This document shows positions 27,546-38,300 of a DNA stretch of 64,000 nucleotides, piece by piece (the first letter of the stretch is position 1; every line of letters starts with the position of its first letter). The notes beneath the pieces are model-generated. The model was not told where the DNA came from. It made no database searches and saw only the letters and a list, made by a program, of their open reading frames with translations. The stretch lies in the NCBI RefSeq assembly GCF_001757105.1, contig NZ_MDHN01000024.1:1-64000 (forward strand), read 5' to 3'. Source of the DNA: Alteromonas confluentis (GTDB taxonomy: Bacteria; Pseudomonadota; Gammaproteobacteria; Enterobacterales; Alteromonadaceae). Both the position numbers and the translations under genes were made by a program.

Positions 27546-27573
27546 AAAAAGGCCGACTTAAAAGTCGGCCTTT
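27546..27573. terminator. Bidirectional terminator between the GH42 gene and mdh
   Basis: Stem AAAGGCCGACT/AGTCGGCCTTT (27548-27558 and 27563-27573) with a T tail on the plus side and an A5 run on the left that serves the minus-strand mdh. Confidence 0.85.
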
Positions 27574-27598
27574 AACAGATTTGCAATTCGTTTCGGTA

Positions 27599-28537
27599 TT
27601 AGCCGTTTACGAATTCAACACCAATTTTGATGTCGCCACGCAGACCTTCCAGCATGTCATCTTTCGCTTTTTGTTCGAAAGCGCTCAGCTCGCCGTAAGG
27701 CAGGATTTCTTCAACACCGTTTGCACCTAAACGTACAGGGTGTGAGAAGAATGCTGCGTCGTCGCTGTCGTCAGTTTGAACGTAGGTGTATTCAACCACG
27801 TTTTCACCTTGCATAGCAGCAACCAGAGACAGACAGAAGCGTGCTGCAGCTTGACCCATAGACAGAGTCGCAGAACCGCCGCCAGCTTTGGCTTCAACAA
27901 CCTCAGTACCCGCATTCTGGATACGTGTAGTCAGGCTTGCAACTTCTTCATCATTGAAAGAAACACCTTCAACCTGGCTCAGCAGAGGCAGGATAGTAGT
28001 ACCAGAGTGACCACCGATTACAGGAACGTGTACGCTTGATACGTCCAGGCCTTTCAGTTCAGCAACGAAAGTTTCTGCACGGATCACGTCCAGAGTAGTA
28101 ACACCGAACAGTTTGTTCTTGTCGTAAACGCCTTTTGCTTTCAGCGTCTCAGCAGCGATAGCAACAGTGGTGTTTACTGGGTTAGTAATAATACCAACAC
28201 AAGCAGAAGGACAGTGATCAGCAACGCCTTCGATCAGGTTCTTAACGATACCAGCATTGATGTTGAACAGGTCAGAACGGTCCATACCAGGCTTACGAGG
28301 AACACCAGCTGGAATAAGAACAACGTCACAACCGCTAAGCGCATCGCCCAGATCATCTTTACCATGACCGGTAACTTTCACCGCGGTGGGGATGTGGCTC
28401 AGGTCAACTGCAACACCAGGAACAACTGGCGCAACGTCATATAACGCTAATTCAGAACCTGCTGGCAATTGTGTTTTCAACAACAATGACAGCGCTTGAC
28501 CAATACCACCGGCAGCACCTAACACGGCTACTTTCAT
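27599..28537 (-). CDS. mdh: Malate dehydrogenase (NAD-dependent)
   Basis: A 312-residue TCA-cycle malate dehydrogenase. The N-terminal NAD motif is [10 protein letters not shown]. Substrate-binding [10 protein letters not shown] and active-site [13 protein letters not shown] are seen, and the length equals E. coli Mdh. It is divergent from argR, an arrangement also found in E. coli, and the shared spacer carries an ARG box, so arginine repressor may touch both genes. Confidence 0.98.
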   Translation of the reverse strand: MKVAVLGAAGGIGQALSLLLKTQLPAGSELALYDVAPVVPGVAVDLSHIPTAVKVTGHGKDDLGDALSGCDVVLIPAGVPRKPGMDRSDLFNINAGIVKNLIEGVADHCPSACVGIITNPVNTTVAIAAETLKAKGVYDKNKLFGVTTLDVIRAETFVAELKGLDVSSVHVPVIGGHSGTTILPLLSQVEGVSFNDEEVASLTTRIQNAGTEVVEAKAGGGSATLSMGQAAARFCLSLVAAMQGENVVEYTYVQTDDSDDAAFFSHPVRLGANGVEEILPYGELSAFEQKAKDDMLEGLRGDIKIGVEFVNG

Positions 28538-28626
28538 ACCATTTCTCCTATGGAATAGTTACTCGTCAAAAAAACGGAGCGTCACAGTAAATCAACGCGC
28601 GTAAAAACTCAATCACCCAATGGTCT

Positions 28627-28644
28627 TATGCATGCATATTGGGT
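28627..28644. promoter_or_regulatory. Weak ARG box in the mdh-argR spacer
   Basis: TATGCATGCATATTGGGT matches the 18-bp ARG consensus at 11 of 16 defined positions. Its centre is 42 bp, about four helical turns, from the stronger box at 28669. Confidence 0.35.
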
Positions 28645-28668
28645 ATAAGCGGCAAGATTATGCATGAT

Positions 28669-28686
28669 TTTGAATGAATATGCACA
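28669..28686. promoter_or_regulatory. ARG box (ArgR operator) upstream of argR
   Basis: TTTGAATGAATATGCACA matches WNTGAATWWWWATTCANW at 14 of 16 defined positions. It lies 77 bp before the argR start and 131 bp from mdh, consistent with autoregulation. Confidence 0.65.
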
Positions 28687-28762
28687 AATATTGCTTAAAT
28701 GGAAAGACTACGGCACAATAATAGCGGTTTGTACCCTTAAACACCAAATATGACAGGTAAAT

Positions 28763-29227
28763 ATGGCTAATATAAAACAAGAAAAGATGATCAAAGCCTT
28801 CAAAGAAATCCTGAAAGACGAAAGTTTCGGCTCTCAGGGAGAAATCGTTGAAGCCCTGAAATCACAGGGGTTTGATAACATCAGCCAATCGAAAGTGTCA
28901 CGTATGCTGAGTAAGTTTGGCGCGGTAAGAACGCGAAATGCCCGTGGTGATATGGTGTATTGTTTACCACCCGAACTTGGCATGCCTACAGCGAAAAGCC
29001 CGCTAAAACAGCTCGTGCTCGATATTGTACACAATAACGTGATGGTCATCATTCGAACCAGCCCGGGAGCGGCTCAGCTTATCGCAAGACTGCTGGACTC
29101 ACTCAGCCAGAAAGACGGTGTGCTGGGCACCATTGCTGGTGATGACACCATTTTCATCGCGCCAGCCGATGTTACCCAAATTGAAGATCTCAGACAGCGA
29201 GTAGAAAACCTGTTCGATAACGTCTGA
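28763..29227 (+). CDS. argR: Arginine repressor
   Basis: A 154-residue ArgR. The N-terminal winged helix (about 1-75, with [22 protein letters not shown] as the recognition region, slightly shortened: key residues S-K-V-S-R) is followed by the arginine-binding hexamerisation domain with [15 protein letters not shown] and [10 protein letters not shown]. It represses arginine biosynthesis with arginine as corepressor. Divergent from mdh with its own terminator. Confidence 0.97.
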   Translation: MANIKQEKMIKAFKEILKDESFGSQGEIVEALKSQGFDNISQSKVSRMLSKFGAVRTRNARGDMVYCLPPELGMPTAKSPLKQLVLDIVHNNVMVIIRTSPGAAQLIARLLDSLSQKDGVLGTIAGDDTIFIAPADVTQIEDLRQRVENLFDNV

Positions 29228-29254
29228 TAAGCCTCGCTACGTTAGTGTAATGAC

Positions 29255-29282
29255 AAAAAGCACCATATCAGGTGCTTTTTTG
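29255..29282 (+). terminator. Terminator of argR
   Basis: Stem AAAAAGCACC/GGTGCTTTTT (29255-29264 and 29271-29280) with further T residues, 27 bp after the argR stop. Confidence 0.88.
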
Positions 29283-29370
29283 TTGCCCACCGTTTGTTAT
29301 CCGTGAAGACGCTGGGCATTTATTAGATTCATCCTATTTTATCGACGTTTTGACTGCTGCAAAACCGACG

Positions 29371-29389
29371 TTAACCCAGCCTTAACCCA
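29371..29389 (+). promoter_or_regulatory. Tandem TTAACCCA repeats upstream of the RND operon
   Basis: TTAACCCA occurs at 29371-29378 and again at 29382-29389, an 11-bp period. Direct repeats at about one helical turn are typical of OmpR-family response-regulator sites. They end 80 bp before the efflux operon start. Confidence 0.45.
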
Positions 29390-29469
29390 CCTTGTCGATA
29401 CACTCGGCTCCATCAGACTGACGAAACCCCAAGATGTCGTCGGTCCCGGATTTAGACAAGGAACCCGCC

Positions 29470-30642
29470 ATGAAGATCGCCACCACCCTCTGTGTTCTCA
29501 CCAGCCTGCTTACCCTTTCAGCCTGCAGTGACACAACACAAAATCAAAGCTCTGCGCCTCGCGCCACCGCCGTCAGTGCAATTACCATAGCCACACAAAC
29601 ATTCCCGATTACCCGCACACTACAAGGCCGTGTTGTGGCGCAGCAAACCGCTCAGGTCAGGCCACAGGTGGGCGGTGTACTTGAACAGCGATTGTTTGAA
29701 GAAGGCAGTTTTGTTGAGAAAGGACAACTCCTTTACCAGATTGAAGATTCAACCTATCGCGCCAGCGTAAACGAAGCAAAAGCCGATCTGGTGAGCGCGA
29801 AAGCGTCTGTGGAGTCAACCCGGCTTATTGATGAGCGCTACCAGAATTTATTAAAGATAGAAGGCATTTCCCAGCAGGATGCCGATAACGCCCATGCAGA
29901 CTATCTGGTTGCCCAGGCCTCACTGGCAAAAGCACAGGCAGCTCTGGATTCTGCCAATGTGAATCTTGCTTTCACCCGCATTACTGCCCCCATCAGCGGC
30001 CGTACGGGCATTTCTAATGTGACCGAAGGCGCATTACTGACTCAGGGTCAGGACACAGCGTTAACCACCATTCGCAAGCTCGACCCGATTTATATTGATA
30101 TGACAGAAACCAGTGAAGGCGTGCTTGCCCGCCGCGCCATGATGCGGCGGGATGGCGTAACTTCGGGCTCCCGGGACGTTGTCGCCATGCTGGAGAACGA
30201 TACCGAATATGACGAAACCGGTTCTTTTACCATGCATGAAGTGGCTGTTGATGAAGCCACCGGCTCTATTACCTTACGGGCGACTTTTCCTAATCCGGAC
30301 GGCATACTCATGCCCGGCATGTTTATCCGCACAAAAGTCACCATAGCGGTAGATGAAAACGCGATTCTTGTACCCCAGCAAGCCGTGCAGTTTGACAATA
30401 AAGGTAATGCTTTCGCCTGGGTAGCATCCGGGAATAAAGCAGTGAAAAGGCCGCTGACGTTGCAGGAAGCCACCGGGAATAAGTGGCTGACTGAGTCCGG
30501 CATCAAGGCCGGTGAGAAAGTGATAGTAGAAGGCATCGACGGTTTGCAGGACGGCGCAGACATCACCGTTACCGAAGTCACGCTGAACGAAGATGGCAGA
30601 GTGGCAGCGCCGAAAGCGAAAAATCATGGAGGAAATGAGTAA
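29470..30642 (+). CDS. RND efflux periplasmic adaptor (MexA/AcrA family lipoprotein)
   Basis: A 390-residue membrane fusion protein linking the inner-membrane pump to the outer-membrane channel. A lipoprotein signal ends at LSAC (C19). Next are the lipoyl half-motifs (VVAQQTAQVRPQVGGVLEQ), an alpha-hairpin (about 95-160), a beta-barrel (ITAPISGRTGISNVTEGALL) and a membrane-proximal domain. The frame opens at 29434, but ATG 29470 follows AAGGA by 7 bp and begins the lipoprotein signal. Its stop overlaps the pump gene start (TAATG). Substrates cannot be predicted. Confidence 0.93.
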   Translation: MKIATTLCVLTSLLTLSACSDTTQNQSSAPRATAVSAITIATQTFPITRTLQGRVVAQQTAQVRPQVGGVLEQRLFEEGSFVEKGQLLYQIEDSTYRASVNEAKADLVSAKASVESTRLIDERYQNLLKIEGISQQDADNAHADYLVAQASLAKAQAALDSANVNLAFTRITAPISGRTGISNVTEGALLTQGQDTALTTIRKLDPIYIDMTETSEGVLARRAMMRRDGVTSGSRDVVAMLENDTEYDETGSFTMHEVAVDEATGSITLRATFPNPDGILMPGMFIRTKVTIAVDENAILVPQQAVQFDNKGNAFAWVASGNKAVKRPLTLQEATGNKWLTESGIKAGEKVIVEGIDGLQDGADITVTEVTLNEDGRVAAPKAKNHGGNE

Positions 30643-33600
30643 TGTTCGCCCGATTCTTCATAGATAAGCCCGTATTCTCCTGGGTTGTCGCCATTATTAT
30701 TATGCTGGCGGGAACCGCATCCATACTCTCTTTACCCATTGCCCAATACCCTGATATTGCGCCGCCTACCGTGAGCATCAGTGCCAACTATTCCGGTGCC
30801 GACGCCCAGACCGTGGAGAACAGCGTCACGCAGGTATTGGAACAGCAGCTCACGGGTCTGGATGGACTATTATATTTTTCATCCTCCAGCTCATCTGCGG
30901 GTAGCGCCAGTATCTCGCTGACATTTGAGCAAGGAACGGATGCCGATTACGCGCAGGTCCAGGTGCAGAATAAAGTGCAACAGGTGAACTCCCGCTTGCC
31001 CTCTGCCGTGCAGTCTGAAGGGGTGACAGTAACCAAATCGCAAAGCGACATGCTGCTTATTGCTGCCGTTTACGATGAAACTAACGCTGACTCTGAGTTT
31101 GATATTTCTGATTACATCGCCTCAAACATGCAGGACACCATTGCCCGAACTGAAGGTGTGGGTGATATCAACGTATTCGGTTCGCAGTATGCCATGCGCA
31201 TATGGCTCGACCCGGCAAAGCTGGCGGCATACGAATTGATGCCATCAGATATTACTTCTGCGCTGAGCGCCCAGAACGTGCAGGTACCCGCCGGTAAAAT
31301 CGGTGACATGCCTTCACCGGACACGCAGGAGCTAAATGCGACCGTAACGGCTCAGTCCATGCTGCAAAGTGTTTCCGATTTTAAAAACATCATTGTGAAG
31401 TCTGACCGCCAGGGCACCGATGTACGGTTATCTCAGGTTGCCCGTGTTGAAATGGGCAGTGAATCGTACACAGCTGTTCCCCGTCTCGACGGTCATCCCG
31501 CATCCGGTATTGCCATTATGCTGGCTCCCGGCGCCAATGCCCTGGATACATCAGAACGGGTTAAAGCGGTATTGAGTGATCTGGAAAAGAATTTCCCGGA
31601 CAACTACAAAATGGCGTTTCCGAAAGACGCTACCCCGTTTATCAAGTTATCGATTCTGGAAGTCGTGGAAACCCTGATCATTGCCATCGTTCTGGTGGTA
31701 CTGATCATGTGGTTGTTCCTGCAAAACTGGCGGGCTACGATTATCCCTACCATTTCCGTGCCCGTGGTGCTTTTGGGTACATTCGGCATCATGGCCGCAA
31801 TGGGCTACTCCATTAATACCCTTACTATGTTTGGCCTGGTGCTGTCCATCGGCTTACTGGTAGATGACTCCATCGTAGTGATTGAAAACGTGGAACGGTT
31901 GATGTCAGAGGAAAAGATGTCACCCCGGGATGCCACGATCCTGTCTATGAAAGAGATCACCTCTGCCCTTATCGGTACCTCCATTGTGATCTGCGCCGTG
32001 TTCCTGCCTATGGCTTTTTTCAGTGGTTCAACCGGCGTTATCTACCGTCAGTTTTCGGTAACCGTGATTTCGTCCATGCTGTTATCGGTATTTGTAGCGT
32101 TAACGCTAACCCCCATGCTGTGTGCATCACTGCTAAAAGATACCGGCGCAAGCCGTCAGACAGGGGGCTTTTTCGGCTGGTTTAACCGTATGTTCGATAA
32201 GTTTGCCGACAAATATAACCTGCGTGCGGTATCGGCGATTAAGCGCCCTAAATTCTGGCTGGCCGGTTATGTGGTAATTATTGCTGTGATGGGTCTGCTG
32301 ATGGTGAAACTCCCTTCCAGCTTTTTGCCAGAAGAAGATCAGGGCGATGTGATGGTAATGTTTAACTTACCTGCCGGTGCATCGATTACCCGTACCACCG
32401 CCATTGCTGATGAAATTCAGACCTATATTCAGGAAGAAGAATCTGATCTGGTTGATCACTTCTTTACGGTTTCCGGCTTCAGCTTTTCCGGCAGCGGCCA
32501 GAACGCGGGTATGGGCTTCTTATCACTGAAAGACTGGGACGAAAGAATCGGCGACGGTGAGTCGGCATCAGACATTGCTGGTCGCCTGATGATGAAGATG
32601 AGCGAAATCCGCGATGGCAGTGTGATAGCCATGCTACCACCGGTGATTCAGGGTCTCGGTCAAAGTAACGGCTTTACCTTCGAGTTGCAGGCAGCGGCGG
32701 GCACGACCCGTGACGAACTGACAGAAATAAAGAATGCTATTTTACAACAAGCCCGCACCAATCCGCTGCTGAGCGGTGTGCGTGAAGGTACGCTAAGTGA
32801 AACCCCGCAACTGGATATCGATATTGATAACGAGAAAGCCGTTGCCATGGGGTTAAGTTTGTCAGATGTGGCCGACACCTTGTCTACGGCCTGGGCCGGT
32901 TCCTATGTGAACGATTTCCTGGACCGAGGTCGAGTTAAAAAAGTCTACATTGAAGGCGACAGTAACTACAGCTCCAAACCGGAAGATTTACGCCAGTGGC
33001 ACGTGCGCGGTACTGACAGTGACGGCAACACCACCATGACCCCGTTCAGTGCCTTTTCCAGCGTCTCCTGGTCGCAGATGCCGCAAACCTTAAGCCGCTT
33101 TAACGGTCTGGCTTCCTACGAAATTCAGGGCAGCGCAGCATCGGGCGTCAGTTCTGGCGAAGCGATGGCGGAAATGGAACGTCTTGCCGATGAAGTAGGT
33201 AGCGGTAAGGTCACCTATGCATGGTCCGGATTGTCCTATCAGGAAAATCTGTCCGGCGGGCAATCTGTTTACCTGTATGCCATTTCTATTCTCGTGGTGT
33301 TCCTGGCATTGGCCGCACTTTACGAGAGCTGGTCTATTCCTTTCTCTGTGATGCTGGTTATTCCGCTGGGATTAATTGGTGCTGCGCTGGCGGCGACTTT
33401 CCGTGGCCTGGAAAACGATGTTTACTTTCAGGTAGCGCTGCTCACCACCATCGGGTTATCCGCTAAAAACGCTATCCTGATTGTTGAATTTGCCGAAGCA
33501 GCATATGAAAAAGGGCAAAGCGCCGTCGATGCCGCCATTCACGCAGCGGCACAACGTCTGCGCCCAATCATAATGACCTCTCTTACCTTTGTCTTTGGTA

Positions 33601-33788
33601 TTTTCCCTCTTGTCATCGCATCAGGTGCAGGGGCAAACAGCCGGATATCCATCGGAACAGGTATTTTGGGCGGCACGCTTACCGCAACCTTGCTGGCCAT
33701 ATTCTTCATTCCTATGTTTTTCGTGCTGGTAAGAACTGCGTTTCCGGCCAGAAAGCCCGTTTATGACAATGCTGCGGATAAGGAGTAA
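30642..33788 (+). CDS. RND multidrug efflux permease (AcrB/MexB family, HAE1)
   Basis: A 1048-residue hydrophobe/amphiphile efflux pump with 12 transmembrane helices and two large periplasmic loops. N-terminus MFARFFIDKPVFSWVVAI is typical. The proton-relay aspartate pair is present in SIGLLVDDSIVVIENVERLM. The second half has GLSAKNAILIVEFA, with the conserved lysine of helix 10. It forms the tripartite pump with the neighbouring adaptor and channel. Translationally coupled to the adaptor gene. Confidence 0.96.
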   Translation: MFARFFIDKPVFSWVVAIIIMLAGTASILSLPIAQYPDIAPPTVSISANYSGADAQTVENSVTQVLEQQLTGLDGLLYFSSSSSSAGSASISLTFEQGTDADYAQVQVQNKVQQVNSRLPSAVQSEGVTVTKSQSDMLLIAAVYDETNADSEFDISDYIASNMQDTIARTEGVGDINVFGSQYAMRIWLDPAKLAAYELMPSDITSALSAQNVQVPAGKIGDMPSPDTQELNATVTAQSMLQSVSDFKNIIVKSDRQGTDVRLSQVARVEMGSESYTAVPRLDGHPASGIAIMLAPGANALDTSERVKAVLSDLEKNFPDNYKMAFPKDATPFIKLSILEVVETLIIAIVLVVLIMWLFLQNWRATIIPTISVPVVLLGTFGIMAAMGYSINTLTMFGLVLSIGLLVDDSIVVIENVERLMSEEKMSPRDATILSMKEITSALIGTSIVICAVFLPMAFFSGSTGVIYRQFSVTVISSMLLSVFVALTLTPMLCASLLKDTGASRQTGGFFGWFNRMFDKFADKYNLRAVSAIKRPKFWLAGYVVIIAVMGLLMVKLPSSFLPEEDQGDVMVMFNLPAGASITRTTAIADEIQTYIQEEESDLVDHFFTVSGFSFSGSGQNAGMGFLSLKDWDERIGDGESASDIAGRLMMKMSEIRDGSVIAMLPPVIQGLGQSNGFTFELQAAAGTTRDELTEIKNAILQQARTNPLLSGVREGTLSETPQLDIDIDNEKAVAMGLSLSDVADTLSTAWAGSYVNDFLDRGRVKKVYIEGDSNYSSKPEDLRQWHVRGTDSDGNTTMTPFSAFSSVSWSQMPQTLSRFNGLASYEIQGSAASGVSSGEAMAEMERLADEVGSGKVTYAWSGLSYQENLSGGQSVYLYAISILVVFLALAALYESWSIPFSVMLVIPLGLIGAALAATFRGLENDVYFQVALLTTIGLSAKNAILIVEFAEAAYEKGQSAVDAAIHAAAQRLRPIIMTSLTFVFGIFPLVIASGAGANSRISIGTGILGGTLTATLLAIFFIPMFFVLVRTAFPARKPVYDNAADKE

Positions 33789-33791
33789 TCA

Positions 33792-35273
33792 ATGCAATCT
33801 ACCCGTCATTTTACCAAGCTATCTCTGTGTGCTGTCGTTGTCGCACTGTCGCTGAGCGGCTGTGCAACCCTGGCGCCGGATTATGAGCGCCCTGCCTCAC
33901 CGGTGCCCTCTGAGTGGCCAACAGGCGAGGCTTACACAGATACAACGAAGGTTGAGCAACCTTCGCTGCAGGACGTTAACACCAAAGAAGACAACGCCAT
34001 TTTGCAGCTTCCCTGGCAGTCCTTCATTACCGACAGCAGAATGCAGAAAGTGATTCAGACGGCACTGGAGAACAACCGGGACCTTCGACAAACCCTTTCG
34101 GATGTAGAGGCGGCAAGAGCCACCTACCGCATTCAGCGGGCTGAATTATTTCCTACGGTGAATGCGAGTGTAACCGGTACGCGGGCGAAATCGTCAGACG
34201 GCTCCGTAAGCACCAGTTATGAAGCTGATGCCGGCCTGAGCGGATACGAAATCGATCTGTTCGGTAAAAACCAGAGTGCAACAGAAGCCGATAAGCAAAG
34301 CTGGCTTTATTCTGTGGAGACAGCCAGAGCGGCGAAGATCACGCTGATTGCCGAAACCGCCAATGCGTGGCTAACGTTAGCGTCGGATCAGAGTTTGCTG
34401 AAACTGGCAGAAGAAACCGCAGAAAACGCGCAGAAAGCCATGGAGATCACCCGCCGCCGTAATGAGCTGGGCGTGGACTCAAAAGTCGATGTGCTGGATG
34501 CGCAAACCACCTACCACACCGCAATGGCAGATATTGCCAGCTACACCACGCAGGTCGCACAGGATATTAATGCGCTTATGTTGCTCGCAGGCAGTGGCGT
34601 AGACAAGCAATGGTTACCTGATGGTCTGCCGGAAAACGATGATTTCATCAGCGTGATCCCGGCAGGGCTGACGTCCGACGTACTGCTCAACAGGCCTGAT
34701 ATACTTGCCGCTGAGCACAATCTTAAATCAGCCAATGCAGATATTGGTGCCGCCAGAGCAAACTACTTCCCATCGGTTACGCTAACCGCAACCGGCGGAC
34801 TGGCCAGTAATGTACTGGCAGACATTTTTACCGGTGGCGCGTCCACTATCTGGAGCCTCATTCCTTCTGTGTCTGTGCCTATTTTTACCGGTGGTGCCAA
34901 CGATGCGCAACTTGATTACGCCAAGGCAAATCGGGACAAAATGGTTGCCGCTTATGAGTACAGCATTCAAACCGCATTTTCTGACGTGGCAGATGCACTG
35001 GCAAGACGGGGCACCATAGCCCGTCAGCTTGGGGCGCAGCAGGATTTAGTGAATGTAGCATCAGACAGTTACCGCCTGTCGCTGGCCCGCTACGAAAATG
35101 GCGTGAACAGCTTTCAGGATGCCCTCACCTCACAACGTACCCTGTACAGTGCACAGCAGTCACTGATTTCTACGCAGCTAATTGATTTAAGCAACCGCAT
35201 TACCCTTTACCGGGTGATGGGCGGAGGTTTAGGTAACGTTGATAATGGCAATGCAGAAACTGCCGATGAGTAA
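33792..35273 (+). CDS. RND outer-membrane channel lipoprotein (OprM/NodT family)
   Basis: A 493-residue outer-membrane factor of the TolC-like OprM group. The lipobox is LSGC (C24), followed by the family start ATLAPDYERP. Two outer-membrane-efflux repeats contain the long coiled helices (around 60-260 and 275-480). It begins 3 bp after the pump gene stop and completes the adaptor-pump-channel operon. No regulator gene is linked. Confidence 0.94.
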   Translation: MQSTRHFTKLSLCAVVVALSLSGCATLAPDYERPASPVPSEWPTGEAYTDTTKVEQPSLQDVNTKEDNAILQLPWQSFITDSRMQKVIQTALENNRDLRQTLSDVEAARATYRIQRAELFPTVNASVTGTRAKSSDGSVSTSYEADAGLSGYEIDLFGKNQSATEADKQSWLYSVETARAAKITLIAETANAWLTLASDQSLLKLAEETAENAQKAMEITRRRNELGVDSKVDVLDAQTTYHTAMADIASYTTQVAQDINALMLLAGSGVDKQWLPDGLPENDDFISVIPAGLTSDVLLNRPDILAAEHNLKSANADIGAARANYFPSVTLTATGGLASNVLADIFTGGASTIWSLIPSVSVPIFTGGANDAQLDYAKANRDKMVAAYEYSIQTAFSDVADALARRGTIARQLGAQQDLVNVASDSYRLSLARYENGVNSFQDALTSQRTLYSAQQSLISTQLIDLSNRITLYRVMGGGLGNVDNGNAETADE

Positions 35274-35301
35274 ATGCTGAGGCAGGTTGTTTTACACGTA
35301 T

Positions 35302-35330
35302 AAAAAAACCGCCGTAGAAACGGCGGTTTT
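35302..35330. terminator. Bidirectional terminator between the RND operon and the Oar-like receptor
   Basis: Stem AAAACCGCCG/CGGCGGTTTT (35305-35314 and 35321-35330) with A-run to the left and T-run to the right. It serves both convergent units. Confidence 0.88.
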
Positions 35331-35349
35331 GTGTTTTATCTAAGTCAAC

Positions 35350-38300
35350 TTAGAAGGTGTAGCGAACACCAATACGCATGAACCACAGTGAAGAATCCTG
35401 GTTGATACGCTGACCTTGGTCACCATCGAAGTTGGTGTACAGGTAAGTGCCATCGTCAAGCAGTGATGCATCAACAACTGGGTTGTTGTATTCGAAGTTA
35501 ACCTGACGGTATACGCCCCACTCATCATTCAACAGGTTGCCCAGGTTTCTGATGTTGAAGAAGATTTCGCCTTTGTGACCATCCATCAGCCCAGGAACTT
35601 CCTGAGTGAATTTAAAGTCAACGCGAGACCACCAGTCAGAGTTTTGCTCGTTACGTTCTTGGATACGACCACGCTCTAAGCCATTCTCAGCAACGAATGC
35701 GTTGAATGCTTCCAGGTCGAAACCTTCACCGTAAGATACGATTGGATCGTTTTCCAGCGGAACGTACAGCAGGCTGCGGTCTTCCCAAGGCGTTTGGTCA
35801 CCAAAACCTGGATCGTAATCGAAGTTATAGCTGTAAGGCTTACCTGCTACGCGTTGAGCGAAGATGGTGAAACGAGAAGCATAACCTTCAAACAACTCAG
35901 TAGAGTAAGTCAGGTTCAATACGAAACGGTGCTTAGTTTCGTAGTTACTGGTTGCTACGCCTGGTTCGTTGTAATCAACAACAGACTGGTTACCGTAGTT
36001 AGAAGAAGCTGTTGAACTGGTCATTGGGCTACCTTCTTCTGCATCAGTGTATGCATACGAGAAGTTAGTGCTCAGACCAAACTCGAAGTCTTTCTTCACG
36101 AAGAATGAACCAACAAAGCTATCGCCATCTTCATCTGAGTTAGTCAGCAGGAAGTCTGTTGCAGAACGGCTGCTACAATCAGCAGAATTTACGTCAGCAA
36201 TACATGCTGGGTCCAGCATGTCGGCATTGGTGTAGATGATACGACCATCAGCACTACGCTCACCGGTATCGATAGCGTTAAGCGCGATAGTTTTCGCAGT
36301 GTTCTTCAGCTTAGAGTAGATCACGTCAGCACCAACAAGTACTTCATAACCCAGTTCTTTTTGAATACCTACGTTAAATTTCCAAACGCTTGGTACTTCG
36401 AAATCAGGGTCTAATGCATTTACAGCACCGTCACCACCTACCAGTTGCGTTTCTAAGTAGCCAGGGACTTCGTAACCGAAGTTAGCAGTGTTAGAAGCGT
36501 CAAGAGCAGCCAATTCCGCCGCAGTATTACCTTCACCACGAGTTACGGTAGTAGACAGAATGCGCATACCATCGTTTGAATAGTTGTTAGACAACCAAAC
36601 ATTTGGGTTACCGCCAGCGAACAGACCTACACCACCGTATACGAAGGTAGAGTCGTCAACGTTATAGTTGAAGTTGAAACGCGGTTGCAACAGGTCGAAA
36701 TCAGGCTTGGTACCGTTAGTGAAACCGTAGCGCTGTTCAAAACGGCTGTTAGCGTCTGGCGCATCATCACTAGACCAGCTGTCGTAACGCAAACCAAAGG
36801 TAACAGACAGATCAGGTGTTACGTACCACTTGTCTTGTAAGTAAACAGCCATGTTCTCGAATGTGAAAGACGCAGCTGCATCGTTCGTATCCAGTGAACC
36901 AGGGATGCTCCACTCGATTTCTTGAGCCAGGCCAGCTTCAAAGTCTTCAAGAGTAGCAAATGTGAACAGACCTTCTGAACCAGGGTTAAACAGGTTGAAT
37001 ACGTCTGTTGAGCCGTATTCGATACCACCAAGAATGGTGTGATCGCCAGTGTAGTAAGTACCTGCAAATTTCGCGCTGGTTGTGTCGTAGTTCAGAACGT
37101 TAGACTGACGATATTCGTCCGCACCGAAGTGAACTTCGTAACCGTTTACGTCTTCAATCAGGAATTCACCGAAATCAGGGTTGTCAGTGAATGAACGCTG
37201 ACCATTTTTAATCTTCAGGTGACCTAAACGCATTTCAGTTTCGAAATCGTTAGTCCAAGTAGAGAATAACTGTGCAGACCAAGTAGTCAGTTCGTTACCG
37301 CGCTGATAGAAGTGGTCAGTAAATGCGTAACCATCAGAATCAGAGTCAGTAGTAGAAACGGTATTACCGTCTGTGTTCTGGTAAGTCAGTGATGCTCGGT
37401 GGTCATCGTTGATGATCCAGTCCAGTTTCAGAAGTACTTTTTCTTCCTTCTCAGCACCAGAGCTAGCGATTGGACCTACAGTGTAACCATATTGGTTCTG
37501 AGCAGTAGAAGCGATTTGCTCCAGAGTTGCGGTAGTCAGGCCGTTTAGAGGGTTAGCGAAATTACCGTCTTCAGGACCATACTCGAAAATTTCAGTTGGG
37601 TCGTGTTTTTCGTAAGCACCGAAGAAGAACAGTTGATCTTTAAGAATAGGTAGACCAAGCGTTACGCCGTAACGGCTTTCGTCATAATCAGGAACGTCGA
37701 TGTCACTACCGTCGACGCTGTCGCCTTGCATGCTGTCGCTGGTGTAATCGTAGAACACACTACCGTGAATTTCGTTGGTACCAGAACGGGTAACAGCGTT
37801 GATTGCACAACCTGTGAAACCACCGTATTCAACGTCAAACGGAGCAAGCTCAACAGAAACCTGATCGATTGCATCGAATGGGAAAGGCAGACGCTCAGTA
37901 GGGTAACCGTTGCTGTTCAGACCGAAGTTATCGTTCTGTTGAACACCATCAACACTCAGGCTGTTGAAGCGGTTGTTTGCACCACCACACTGAATAGCGT
38001 TGGAGTTTGTTTGATCGATAGTAATACGCGGGTCAAGTGCCACGATATCTTTAATATCACGGTCAACCGTTGGTTGTGCTTGCAAGTCTTCAGCAGAGAA
38101 GAAAGAAGCAGGACCGCTGGTTTCAGTCATCATGGCAGAAGCACGGCCAGTAACTGTGATTTGCTCAACGTCTGTAGAGTTTTCTAATTTAACTGTAAGG
38201 TTCAGAGGCTCACCCAGGTTCAGGAAAACATCTTCAATGATGCGCGAACCTTGTGCATCTTCAACTTTCAGAATGTAAGGACCACCAACACGAAGACCAC

